DNA of 5,929 nucleotides from Calditrichia bacterium (GTDB lineage: Bacteria; Calditrichota; Calditrichia; Calditrichales; Calditrichaceae). Numbering within the stretch: position 1 is the stretch's first letter; each line of letters begins with the position of its first letter. The notes beneath the pieces were generated by a model, which saw nothing but the letters and a program-made list of their open reading frames with translations, was not told the DNA's origin and made no database searches. The stretch lies in assembly GCA_027039465.1 (NCBI GenBank), contig JALWEA010000004.1:1-5929 (forward strand). The letters are read 5' to 3'. Below are positions 1 to 5,423 of this stretch, piece by piece. The position numbers and the translations under genes were made by a program.

Positions 1-267
1 GATTTTTTCAAGCAACGACGGCGCATTGCCAGCGGCCATCGTCATTTGTATGCCTTGTTCGGGTACAAGGTCACTTCTTTGAATACCAAAACGATTATCA
101 AATTGGTCTGGCAAACACAGCGTTGGAATCCACGAGATTTGTTCTTTACATTTTGGCTGATTATCATTGAGGCATTAGCCCGATTTTTAGGCATGCTTGA
201 TTTTTATCTGCGCGACAAAAATCCGTTTATTTGGGATATTTCCTTAACCACCAAAAGTATCGAATAG
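1..267 (+). CDS. Family 2 glycosyltransferase, C-terminal fragment (5' end outside window)
   Basis: The frame is open from base 1 to the TAG at 265-267 and gives the last 88 residues of a larger protein. It begins DFFKQRRRIASGH, which resembles the conserved C-terminal Q-x-x-R-x region of GT2 (GT-A fold) glycosyltransferases, where QRRR-type residues help bind the nucleotide sugar and are followed by a Gly-His segment. A hydrophobic stretch follows (about residues 57-75 of the fragment, LFFTFWLIIIEALARFLG), then a polar tail ending KSIE. This fits a membrane-associated GT2 enzyme that adds sugars on the cytoplasmic face. The TTG at 46 is an internal codon, not the start, because the frame continues upstream without a stop. 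Donor and acceptor cannot be judged from this piece. No terminator hairpin is visible after the stop. The GT2 call is fairly sure; the exact subfamily is unknown. Confidence 0.6.
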   Translation, partial: DFFKQRRRIASGHRHLYALFGYKVTSLNTKTIIKLVWQTQRWNPRDLFFTFWLIIIEALARFLGMLDFYLRDKNPFIWDISLTTKSIE

Positions 268-331
268 AATCTGTTAGCTACGGAAACGATGAGACAATGT
301 GCTTCCATTTGCAAGATTTTACCTTTTCCTC

Positions 332-373
332 TTAACCCATAACCCTTAACTCTTAACTCTTAACCCTTAACAT
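332..373 (+). repeat. Heptanucleotide tandem repeat (TTAACYC, six units)
   Basis: Six consecutive 7-base units in strict phase start at 332, 339, 346, 353, 360 and 367. Units 1 and 5 are TTAACCC, unit 2 is ATAACCC, units 3 and 4 are TTAACTC, and unit 6 decays to TTAACAT. The pyrimidine-rich stretch before it (about 318-331) could hold further degenerate copies. The array ends five bases before the ATG at 379, so it covers the position where a Shine-Dalgarno site would lie. It resembles the short tandemly repeated heptamers known between genes in cyanobacteria and some other bacteria. It probably arose by replication slippage. A regulatory role is possible but not shown. Confidence 0.85.
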
Positions 374-378
374 TAAAA

Positions 379-2022
379 ATGACATCGGTTAAACGAAATC
401 TTTACATCATCCTTGCTCTTGGCCTGTTAATACGCCTAGTACTTATTTTCAACGGCCATTACATTTCACCGGACGGTACACAGTACGCTTCGCTCGGATA
501 TCATTTGTTTCATGATTTTCATTATGTTAGTAACGGCGCGCAATTTCCCGACATCATTCAGCCCCCTTTATATCCGCTTTTACTCGGAGCCTTTACGTTT
601 TTTCTGCAACCGGAATATGCCGGTAAAATAATTTCGTTAATCTTTGGCCTGGCCCTGATATGGGCCATGTTTCGTTTTACCGATCGGCTTACCGGCAATC
701 AAAAACTGGCTTTAAGTGCCGGGGGATTTGTGGTTGTCAATCCAGCTTTAGCGGCTGTTTCGTCACAGGTGGCAACCGAGGCGCTTTATTTATTTCTTTT
801 GTTTTGCCTTTACGGAACGGTTCTTTTTTATTTAAAGACAAGAACCTTGCGCAAAATATTGGCGGCCGGGTTAATAACCGGTTTCATTTATTTAACGCGT
901 CCGGAAGGTTTACTTTATTTTGGTATCATTTTATTGATTCTGATCTTATGGCGTCAGCCATGGCGCCATCTTATGGTTTACGGGAGTATTGTCTTGGGCT
1001 TTTTCTTGGTTTATGCGGTTGCCACCTATCCTTCATTAGGTTATTGGACGATTTCCCCGAAATTAAGTTTTGTCAAGGCGCAGGGAGCCATGTCTCGTTA
1101 TTTTTTGCAACAGGATCAAGAGTACCACCGAAAAACAAATCCCAAAGTGCATTTGCAGCGCTTCCGTTACGCCCTGGCGCCCGATAAAAAGGACTTGGCT
1201 GCTAATGAAATTTTCAAGAAGAATGAAGCGGCGCTTAAATATTTTAAACAAGGGAAAAAGAACGGGGTAAACCGGAAATATTCCATGAAACGGTTTGCGC
1301 TTCATTTATCGGCCAACTTTACGTTGGCTGCCAAGAAATTTGTCACCGGTTGGGCTTTCCCGTGGGGATTTTGGTTTTTTCTCTTGTTCGGGCTTTGGCG
1401 GTTTCCTTTTAAAAAATGGAAACGTGAGATAATTTTTTCCGCAATTTTTATTTTGCCGGTTGGCGCCGTTTTATTTAGTAATGTGGAACAACGCTTTCTT
1501 TACATTATTCCGGTTATTCTGACGCCGATTTTGGGACGAGGTTTACTGCAGGCCGATCACCGGCTGACCAAAAATATCCACGGCAAAACGGGTAGAAGAA
1601 TTATCCGGATCACCCTTTACGCACTGATCATTTTATCGGTTTATCCATCCTATTCCGATATTTGGCATAAGACGAGAGCTAAAGATTATTATTATCAAGT
1701 AGCTCAATGGCTTAAGCATGAAGTACCGCCGGAAAAAGTGATTGCCGCCTCCGTGCCTCAGGCGGTTTTCTTTGCCGATCGAAGCTACGCTCCCTTGCCT
1801 TTTGCACCGTTGGATTCTTTGGAATTATACTTGCGCCATAACCGGGTTGCCTTTATTTTATTGGAGGTGAATAATCGGGAATTACATCCGGCGTTGAAGG
1901 ATGTAAAACCTTTGCCCTCATTTTTGGATAAAAAAGAATCGATAAAGATTCAAAACAAAAATTTTGTGCTTTTGCGCGTTAAAGAGGAGAGTGCCCATGA
2001 AAGAACGAATGCAAACCATTAA
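379..2022 (+). CDS. GT-C fold membrane glycosyltransferase (ArnT/PMT-like, GT39/GT83 type)
   Basis: This 547-residue polytopic protein has the layout of dolichol/undecaprenyl-phosphate-sugar-dependent GT-C enzymes. The first membrane helix (about 6-25) leads into an extracytoplasmic loop with SPDGTQYASLGYHL, where D32 is the likely catalytic-type Asp. QPPLYPLLLG (61-70), ATEALYLFL (132-140) and LTRPEG (172-177) are typical of the family. Further helices lie at roughly 82-99, 110-150, 158-216, 322-340, 351-391 and 408-425. A very basic soluble loop spans about 222-320, VEQRFLYIIP sits at 369-378, and a soluble C-terminal domain runs from about 427 to 547. The family moves a sugar from a polyprenyl phosphate to a lipid, glycan or protein on the outer face of the inner membrane; the acceptor here is unknown. 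ATG 379 is the only sensible start (the next Met is residue 97), yet no Shine-Dalgarno site precedes it and the heptamer array does. The 3' end overlaps the prenyl synthase gene, so the two are probably co-transcribed. Confidence 0.85.
   Translation: MTSVKRNLYIILALGLLIRLVLIFNGHYISPDGTQYASLGYHLFHDFHYVSNGAQFPDIIQPPLYPLLLGAFTFFLQPEYAGKIISLIFGLALIWAMFRFTDRLTGNQKLALSAGGFVVVNPALAAVSSQVATEALYLFLLFCLYGTVLFYLKTRTLRKILAAGLITGFIYLTRPEGLLYFGIILLILILWRQPWRHLMVYGSIVLGFFLVYAVATYPSLGYWTISPKLSFVKAQGAMSRYFLQQDQEYHRKTNPKVHLQRFRYALAPDKKDLAANEIFKKNEAALKYFKQGKKNGVNRKYSMKRFALHLSANFTLAAKKFVTGWAFPWGFWFFLLFGLWRFPFKKWKREIIFSAIFILPVGAVLFSNVEQRFLYIIPVILTPILGRGLLQADHRLTKNIHGKTGRRIIRITLYALIILSVYPSYSDIWHKTRAKDYYYQVAQWLKHEVPPEKVIAASVPQAVFFADRSYAPLPFAPLDSLELYLRHNRVAFILLEVNNRELHPALKDVKPLPSFLDKKESIKIQNKNFVLLRVKEESAHERTNANH
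1984..1989 (+). promoter_or_regulatory. Ribosome-binding site fixing the prenyl synthase start
   Basis: GAGGAG lies seven bases before the ATG at 1997 and inside the last codons of the GT-C gene. It favours ATG 1997 over the in-frame TTG at 1964, whose extra 11 residues (MCFCALKRRVP) do not resemble the start of this enzyme family. Confidence 0.75.
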
Positions 2023-2857
2023 AAAATTAATTGATGAAGCCATTGACAAACGCTTACAAAACGACAATCCGCTCATTGAAGCTTTGTACAAATCCGCGGC
2101 TTATTCCGCGGCAGGCGGCAAGCGTATCCGTGCGATTTACATTATGTTAGCCGGTGATTTGTTTGACGTACCTCAGGAAAAATTAATTAATCCGGCCTGC
2201 GCCATTGAACTGGTTCATGCCGCTTCTCTGATTATGGATGACCTGCCGTACATGGATGATTCACAATTAAGGCGCGGGAAACCGGCCAATCACGTGGTGT
2301 TCGGGCAGGATGTTGCCTTGTTAGCCAGCATCGGGTTGCTTTCCGAAGGCATGCAGGTGGTTTTGGATGATGCGCAATTAAATTCCGACGAACGATTGCA
2401 GATCGGTTCGGTATTAAGCAGTTCCTTCGGATTTAACGGCTTGGCCGCCGGGCAGTTTGTCGATCTGAAATTAAAAGACAAACATGTTGATTTTGATATT
2501 ATCAAATTTATTAATCAAAAGAAAACGGCAGCTCTGTTTTTGGCCTCGGGACAAATTGCCGCCATTATCGGCCATGCGGATGAAGCTCAAGCCAAGGCGA
2601 TTAAAGATTTCTCGGAAGACATCGGCTTTGCTTTCCAGATTGTGGATGATATGCTGGATGTGATGGGAGAAGAAAAGGTTGTCGGCAAAACGGTGGCACA
2701 GGATAAAATGAACTTCGTGAAATTAGTCGGCATGGATCAAGCCAAAAAATATTTGGATGAATATCACCAACGAGCGGAAAAAGCTCTTGAAATATTTGGC
2801 GGTAAAGCCGACGGGTTAAAAGAATTTAGTCAATATTTGATAGAACGTGTACGGTAA
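1997..2857 (+). CDS. Polyprenyl diphosphate synthase, probably geranylgeranyl diphosphate synthase (IspA/CrtE family)
   Basis: This 286-residue trans-isoprenyl diphosphate synthase should condense dimethylallyl or allylic diphosphates with isopentenyl diphosphate in the cytoplasm. Visible motifs, in order, are GGKRIR (40-45, diphosphate binding), the first Asp-rich motif DDLPYMDD (81-88, the DDx4D form of bacterial short-chain enzymes) followed by LRRG (91-94), GQFVDL (152-157), KKT (175-177), and the second Asp-rich motif DDMLD (217-221) in a FQIVDD context. All the metal-binding aspartates are present, so it should be active. The residues before the first motif are HAASLIM. The small Ala five positions before the first Asp, where farnesyl synthases usually carry Tyr or Phe, matches CrtE-type geranylgeranyl synthases and points to a C20 or longer product. 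The length is ordinary for the family. The gene overlaps the GT-C gene by 26 bases, and a terminator follows 30 bases after its stop. The family call is firm; chain length is inferred. Confidence 0.93.
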   Translation: MKERMQTIKKLIDEAIDKRLQNDNPLIEALYKSAAYSAAGGKRIRAIYIMLAGDLFDVPQEKLINPACAIELVHAASLIMDDLPYMDDSQLRRGKPANHVVFGQDVALLASIGLLSEGMQVVLDDAQLNSDERLQIGSVLSSSFGFNGLAAGQFVDLKLKDKHVDFDIIKFINQKKTAALFLASGQIAAIIGHADEAQAKAIKDFSEDIGFAFQIVDDMLDVMGEEKVVGKTVAQDKMNFVKLVGMDQAKKYLDEYHQRAEKALEIFGGKADGLKEFSQYLIERVR

Positions 2858-4355
2858 TTTTATTTTTCAACATCGGAAGAATGCTTTCAGACCCGGGAGA
2901 ATTTTTTTCGGGTCTGTTTTTGTTTTTGTCGTATTGCTTACCTCTTTATTTCCGCCCGTCTCTCTACTTTATGCGCAACAATTAATTCCTCCCTTAAAAC
3001 GTGATGATTTTAATCAAATCCATGATTGGTGGGAATATCATCGCGATGGTATCCCCAAAAGCGATAGTGAGGCTTTGCACAACGGTAAGGGATTTTTACG
3101 TTTGAACCTGCGCAATCCTGTTTTTGGTAAAGAATTCAACATCGGGATCTCCGAATTCCAAAATATTTACAGTAAAAAACAGACGTATTTATGTGTCGAA
3201 GCCCGTATTAAATTACTAACACCGCTTATGCCTGGCAGCCGGGGATGGGGATTCTGGAAAAGCAATAAAGGCCAAACGCATCAGAGCCTGGCTTGGTTTA
3301 TGCAACAAAAAGATGTACAAAGTAAAAAACGGTCATGGAGCCTGGTCGGAACGGTGGTTGGCAAACGACGAAAAGTCAAACCTTGGCATCCGGACATTGG
3401 CGTTTGGCATGTGTATCGTATTGAACGCGATCTGCGTCAAAAAACAACGCGCTTCTGGGTTGATGGCAAGCTTTTTTTATCCACGGTTGGATTGGCGCCA
3501 AAAGAACGTTTGTCTTTCCATTTATGGATGGATAACCAAGTTTATTCGAAAAAAAAAGGCATCTTGCGCCAGCAGTGGAAGGGAAACGAAGCCATGGTGG
3601 TGGATTATGTGCAAATTCAAACCGAACGCAATGTTGCGCCGCAACCGCAGATTCTCAATGCGCATGTTTTATTCTACAAAAATTTTAATGCTATTCTAAA
3701 CGGGCAAAATACTTACCAAGTTGGAACGTATCCGTTCACATCTAAAGGAGATAGCGTCTACCTATTGCTAACGGTTAGGGCCGAAGACCTTCGCCCTTAT
3801 GATGTGCCGGACCGTTTAACGGTTTGCCTGGATCGGGAAACCGCACCGCTGATTCAGGTTGATGGTGAAAAATTGCAGGCAGGCACACGTACCTTCTTCA
3901 AAAAAATTTTGCTGCCCAAAGGAAAACATCACATCCGCCTCCAGGCTCGGGCTACGCCGCTGCTGTATGATCTGCTTGTCTTAGATGCCACGGGCAGTAC
4001 GGTAACCGTAAATACACAAGCTGTTAATGGTTCCGATACCCGTTTTAACTGGAACTGTACCGAAGAAACTCCCTACTTGTTGTATGCCGCCGTAACGGCC
4101 CGTGAAGCGCCGGGCTTTGATCAGATTCACCGAAATAATTTGCTGGAAAGGCAAGACGAAGATTTTCAATTGCAACTAATAAGTCCGGAAGGCGGTACGA
4201 ATAAGAAGATGGAATTTTGCGGAAATAAATTATTTGGGGATTGCAAAACCCGTTTACTCACCGGGACAATGTCATCGGGAACTTACGCATTAATTGTAAA
4301 AAAAGAAGGACATCCCGAAATTCAACGCTTGTTTCTTGTGCGTTGGAATAAATAG
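2847..4355 (+). CDS. Secreted GH16/LamG-like jelly-roll protein with extra C-terminal beta domains, apparently non-catalytic
   Basis: The protein has 502 residues if it starts at GTG 2847, which overlaps the prenyl synthase stop. No ATG exists in frame before the mature region. A basic stretch (HRKNAFRPGR, 9-18) and a hydrophobic stretch (19-42) ending LYA-QQ look like a signal peptide cleaved near residue 43. The first domain (about 46-258) has concanavalin A-like signatures: VEARIKLLTPLMPGSRGWGFW (117-137), WHVYRIERD (187-195), FWVDGKLF (203-210) and a closing strand VVDYVQIQ (251-258) like the VDYVRVY of GH16. The GH16 catalytic E-x-D-x-(x)-E cluster is missing; the region reads SLAWFMQQKD (147-156). 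Residues about 268-380 (ending LPKGKHHIRLQARATPLLYD) and 388-500 look like two further beta-sandwich domains with no family I recognise. The mature part has five Cys. Glycan binding at the envelope is an inference. The start is uncertain because a terminator hairpin lies within the first 30 codons and no ribosome-binding site precedes GTG. The paralogue begins at 5424. Confidence 0.75.
   Translation: MYGNFIFQHRKNAFRPGRIFFGSVFVFVVLLTSLFPPVSLLYAQQLIPPLKRDDFNQIHDWWEYHRDGIPKSDSEALHNGKGFLRLNLRNPVFGKEFNIGISEFQNIYSKKQTYLCVEARIKLLTPLMPGSRGWGFWKSNKGQTHQSLAWFMQQKDVQSKKRSWSLVGTVVGKRRKVKPWHPDIGVWHVYRIERDLRQKTTRFWVDGKLFLSTVGLAPKERLSFHLWMDNQVYSKKKGILRQQWKGNEAMVVDYVQIQTERNVAPQPQILNAHVLFYKNFNAILNGQNTYQVGTYPFTSKGDSVYLLLTVRAEDLRPYDVPDRLTVCLDRETAPLIQVDGEKLQAGTRTFFKKILLPKGKHHIRLQARATPLLYDLLVLDATGSTVTVNTQAVNGSDTRFNWNCTEETPYLLYAAVTAREAPGFDQIHRNNLLERQDEDFQLQLISPEGGTNKKMEFCGNKLFGDCKTRLLTGTMSSGTYALIVKKEGHPEIQRLFLVRWNK
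2888..2928 (+). terminator. Intrinsic (rho-independent) terminator after the prenyl synthase gene
   Basis: CAGACCCG (2888-2895) and CGGGTCTG (2909-2916) are perfect inverted repeats of 8 bp. In RNA the stem can extend inward by about five more pairs, including G-U pairs, to leave a tiny loop near 2901-2903. Directly after the stem comes TTTTTGTTTTTG (2917-2928), a near-ideal U-tract. It lies 30 bases past the prenyl synthase stop, as expected for the end of the GT-C/prenyl synthase transcript. It is odd because the same bases encode residues 14-27 of the next open frame, covering the charged and hydrophobic parts of its signal peptide. Confidence 0.85.
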
Positions 4356-4366
4356 GTCAATTGCAG

Positions 4367-5413
4367 ATGAATCCAATAACCAAATATTTAGGCTGGCGCA
4401 ATTGGGCCGTACTCAATTACAATGCAGTGTTCGAAAATTTGTTTGTGATTTTTTACATCGCCCTCATGGACGCCCGTTACAGCAGCCAATTTGTTGTTAA
4501 TACGCTGGTTCTGATTATTTTTAGTATCTTTGCCACAACCTACGGCTATCTGATTAACGATTTTTCGGACATCGAACTGGATCGACTGCATGGCAAAACC
4601 AATACGTTCGAAAACGACACAAAGCCCAAAGCTATTACCGTTATTTTGTCGATTACGATCCTCAGTATTATCAGTTGCTACCCGTTTTGGGGAAACACCT
4701 ATTTTATTATTTGGGCCGTAAGCTGGTTTGTGATAGCCACTTTTTACAGTTTAAAGCCGATCCGTTTAAAAGAGCGCGGTACCGTAGGTATTATTTTTGT
4801 GGTGATGGCGCAGCGCGTTCTACCGGCTTTGATAATTTTTTCTGTGTTCCATTTCAATCATTGGTTAGACATCACGCTTTTGTTGCTTTACATTCTCTTC
4901 CGGGGATTTTCATCCGATGTTAATCATCAGTTAAGCGACTATCACAAAGATCGGGCAACCGGGACAACAACCTTTGCCGTTAGTAAAGGCTATCAACGGG
5001 TTGCAAAGGCCTTTTATTTTTCATTAAACGCGGAACGTATTCTTTTGGGCCTTATTCTGATCCGTCTGATGCTTATTCTGCACTTGCAAAATATTTGGCT
5101 CAATGCCTTGTTTTACGCTTTAGTAGCCCTTTATTTTATTGCCCTGGCCGTTCATTATTTAAAAAGTTTAAAAGATTCCAGGGAGCGGCGGGCCAATCCT
5201 TTTCAGCCGAATCAAAGGAGTTTGGTGCAATTTCTGCATCATGCCTTCCCTTCGGTCGGTTTGCCCGTGGGACTTAACCTCATTTTATTATTTAAATATT
5301 TTCCGTTTTTTTGGATATTGTTGATTCAGATCATGGCAAAACGCCTGTATTCCATAGATATTATTAGAAATAATTTTTTAATCCGTACTTTAGCTAAATT
5401 TTTGAGATCTTAA
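4367..5413 (+). CDS. UbiA-family membrane prenyltransferase
   Basis: This 348-residue integral membrane protein belongs to the UbiA superfamily, which transfers a prenyl group from a prenyl diphosphate (or uses prenyl phosphate as acceptor) using Mg2+ held by two Asp-rich motifs. The first is NDFSDIELD (64-72, NDxxDxxxD) and the second is DYHKD (191-195, DxxxD), with one more Asp at 184 and a Gly-Thr pair after it (ATGTTT). YSLKPIRLKERG (127-138) between them is a conserved loop of the family. About eight or nine hydrophobic helices are visible, and a basic loop (about 265-285) and basic tail face the cytoplasm. It is somewhat longer than the common 280-300 residues. The loop after motif 1 (HGKTNTFENDTKPKA) departs from the usual R-P-x-x-x-G pattern of quinone and archaeal ether-lipid members, so the acceptor cannot be named. 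ATG 4367 is preferred over TTG 4361; the upstream AGG at 4354-4356 is a weak ribosome-binding site. The gap to the previous gene is 11 bases. The prenyl synthase upstream could supply its donor. Confidence 0.88.
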   Translation: MNPITKYLGWRNWAVLNYNAVFENLFVIFYIALMDARYSSQFVVNTLVLIIFSIFATTYGYLINDFSDIELDRLHGKTNTFENDTKPKAITVILSITILSIISCYPFWGNTYFIIWAVSWFVIATFYSLKPIRLKERGTVGIIFVVMAQRVLPALIIFSVFHFNHWLDITLLLLYILFRGFSSDVNHQLSDYHKDRATGTTTFAVSKGYQRVAKAFYFSLNAERILLGLILIRLMLILHLQNIWLNALFYALVALYFIALAVHYLKSLKDSRERRANPFQPNQRSLVQFLHHAFPSVGLPVGLNLILLFKYFPFFWILLIQIMAKRLYSIDIIRNNFLIRTLAKFLRS

Positions 5414-5418
5414 GGTGA
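5413..5418 (+). promoter_or_regulatory. Ribosome-binding site of the second jelly-roll gene
   Basis: AGGTGA overlaps the last base of the UbiA stop codon and lies five bases before the ATG at 5424. It fixes the start of the second paralogue and suggests translation closely following UbiA on the same message. Confidence 0.65.
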
Positions 5419-5423
5419 GCACC

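Noticed and set aside
332..373. Telomere-like or CRISPR-like reading of the TTAACYC array.
   Set aside because: Units are 7 bases with no spacers, so it is not CRISPR. The array is short, internal and next to a bacterial gene, so it is not a telomere.
660..1187. A 175-codon open frame inside the GT-C gene in another frame.
   Set aside because: It overlaps a well-supported membrane protein with conserved motifs, has no recognisable domain and reads as a frame-shifted shadow of that gene.
2094..2111. CCGCGG twice with a six-base spacer, able to form a small hairpin.
   Set aside because: It encodes the repeated S-A-A-Y-S-A-A at residues 33-39 of the prenyl synthase, lies mid-gene and has no U-tract. 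Best explained by coding sequence.
2837..2866. A possible sigma70-like promoter (TTGATA, 18 bases, TATTTT) for the jelly-roll gene.
   Set aside because: The -10 match is weak in an AT-rich stretch, and a start near 2873 would place the terminator in the leader with no good start codon after it. Not strong enough to list.
2881..2985. A short ATG frame (MLSDPGEFF...) over the terminator that could replace the GTG start if a shift occurred at the seven-T run (2902-2908).
   Set aside because: It ends at a TAA just before 2985, its GGAAG site is too close to the ATG, and it lacks the basic residues expected at the start of a signal peptide. No evidence of a frameshift is visible.
2847..4355. Annotation as an active GH16 glucanase or other glycoside hydrolase.
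   Set aside because: The fold signatures fit, but the E-x-D-x-(x)-E catalytic cluster is absent from both paralogues.
4367..5413. Naming the UbiA protein as MenA, UbiA or digeranylgeranylglyceryl phosphate synthase.
   Set aside because: Only superfamily-wide motifs are present, the loop after motif 1 does not fit these members well, and no partner genes for any of these pathways are in the window.
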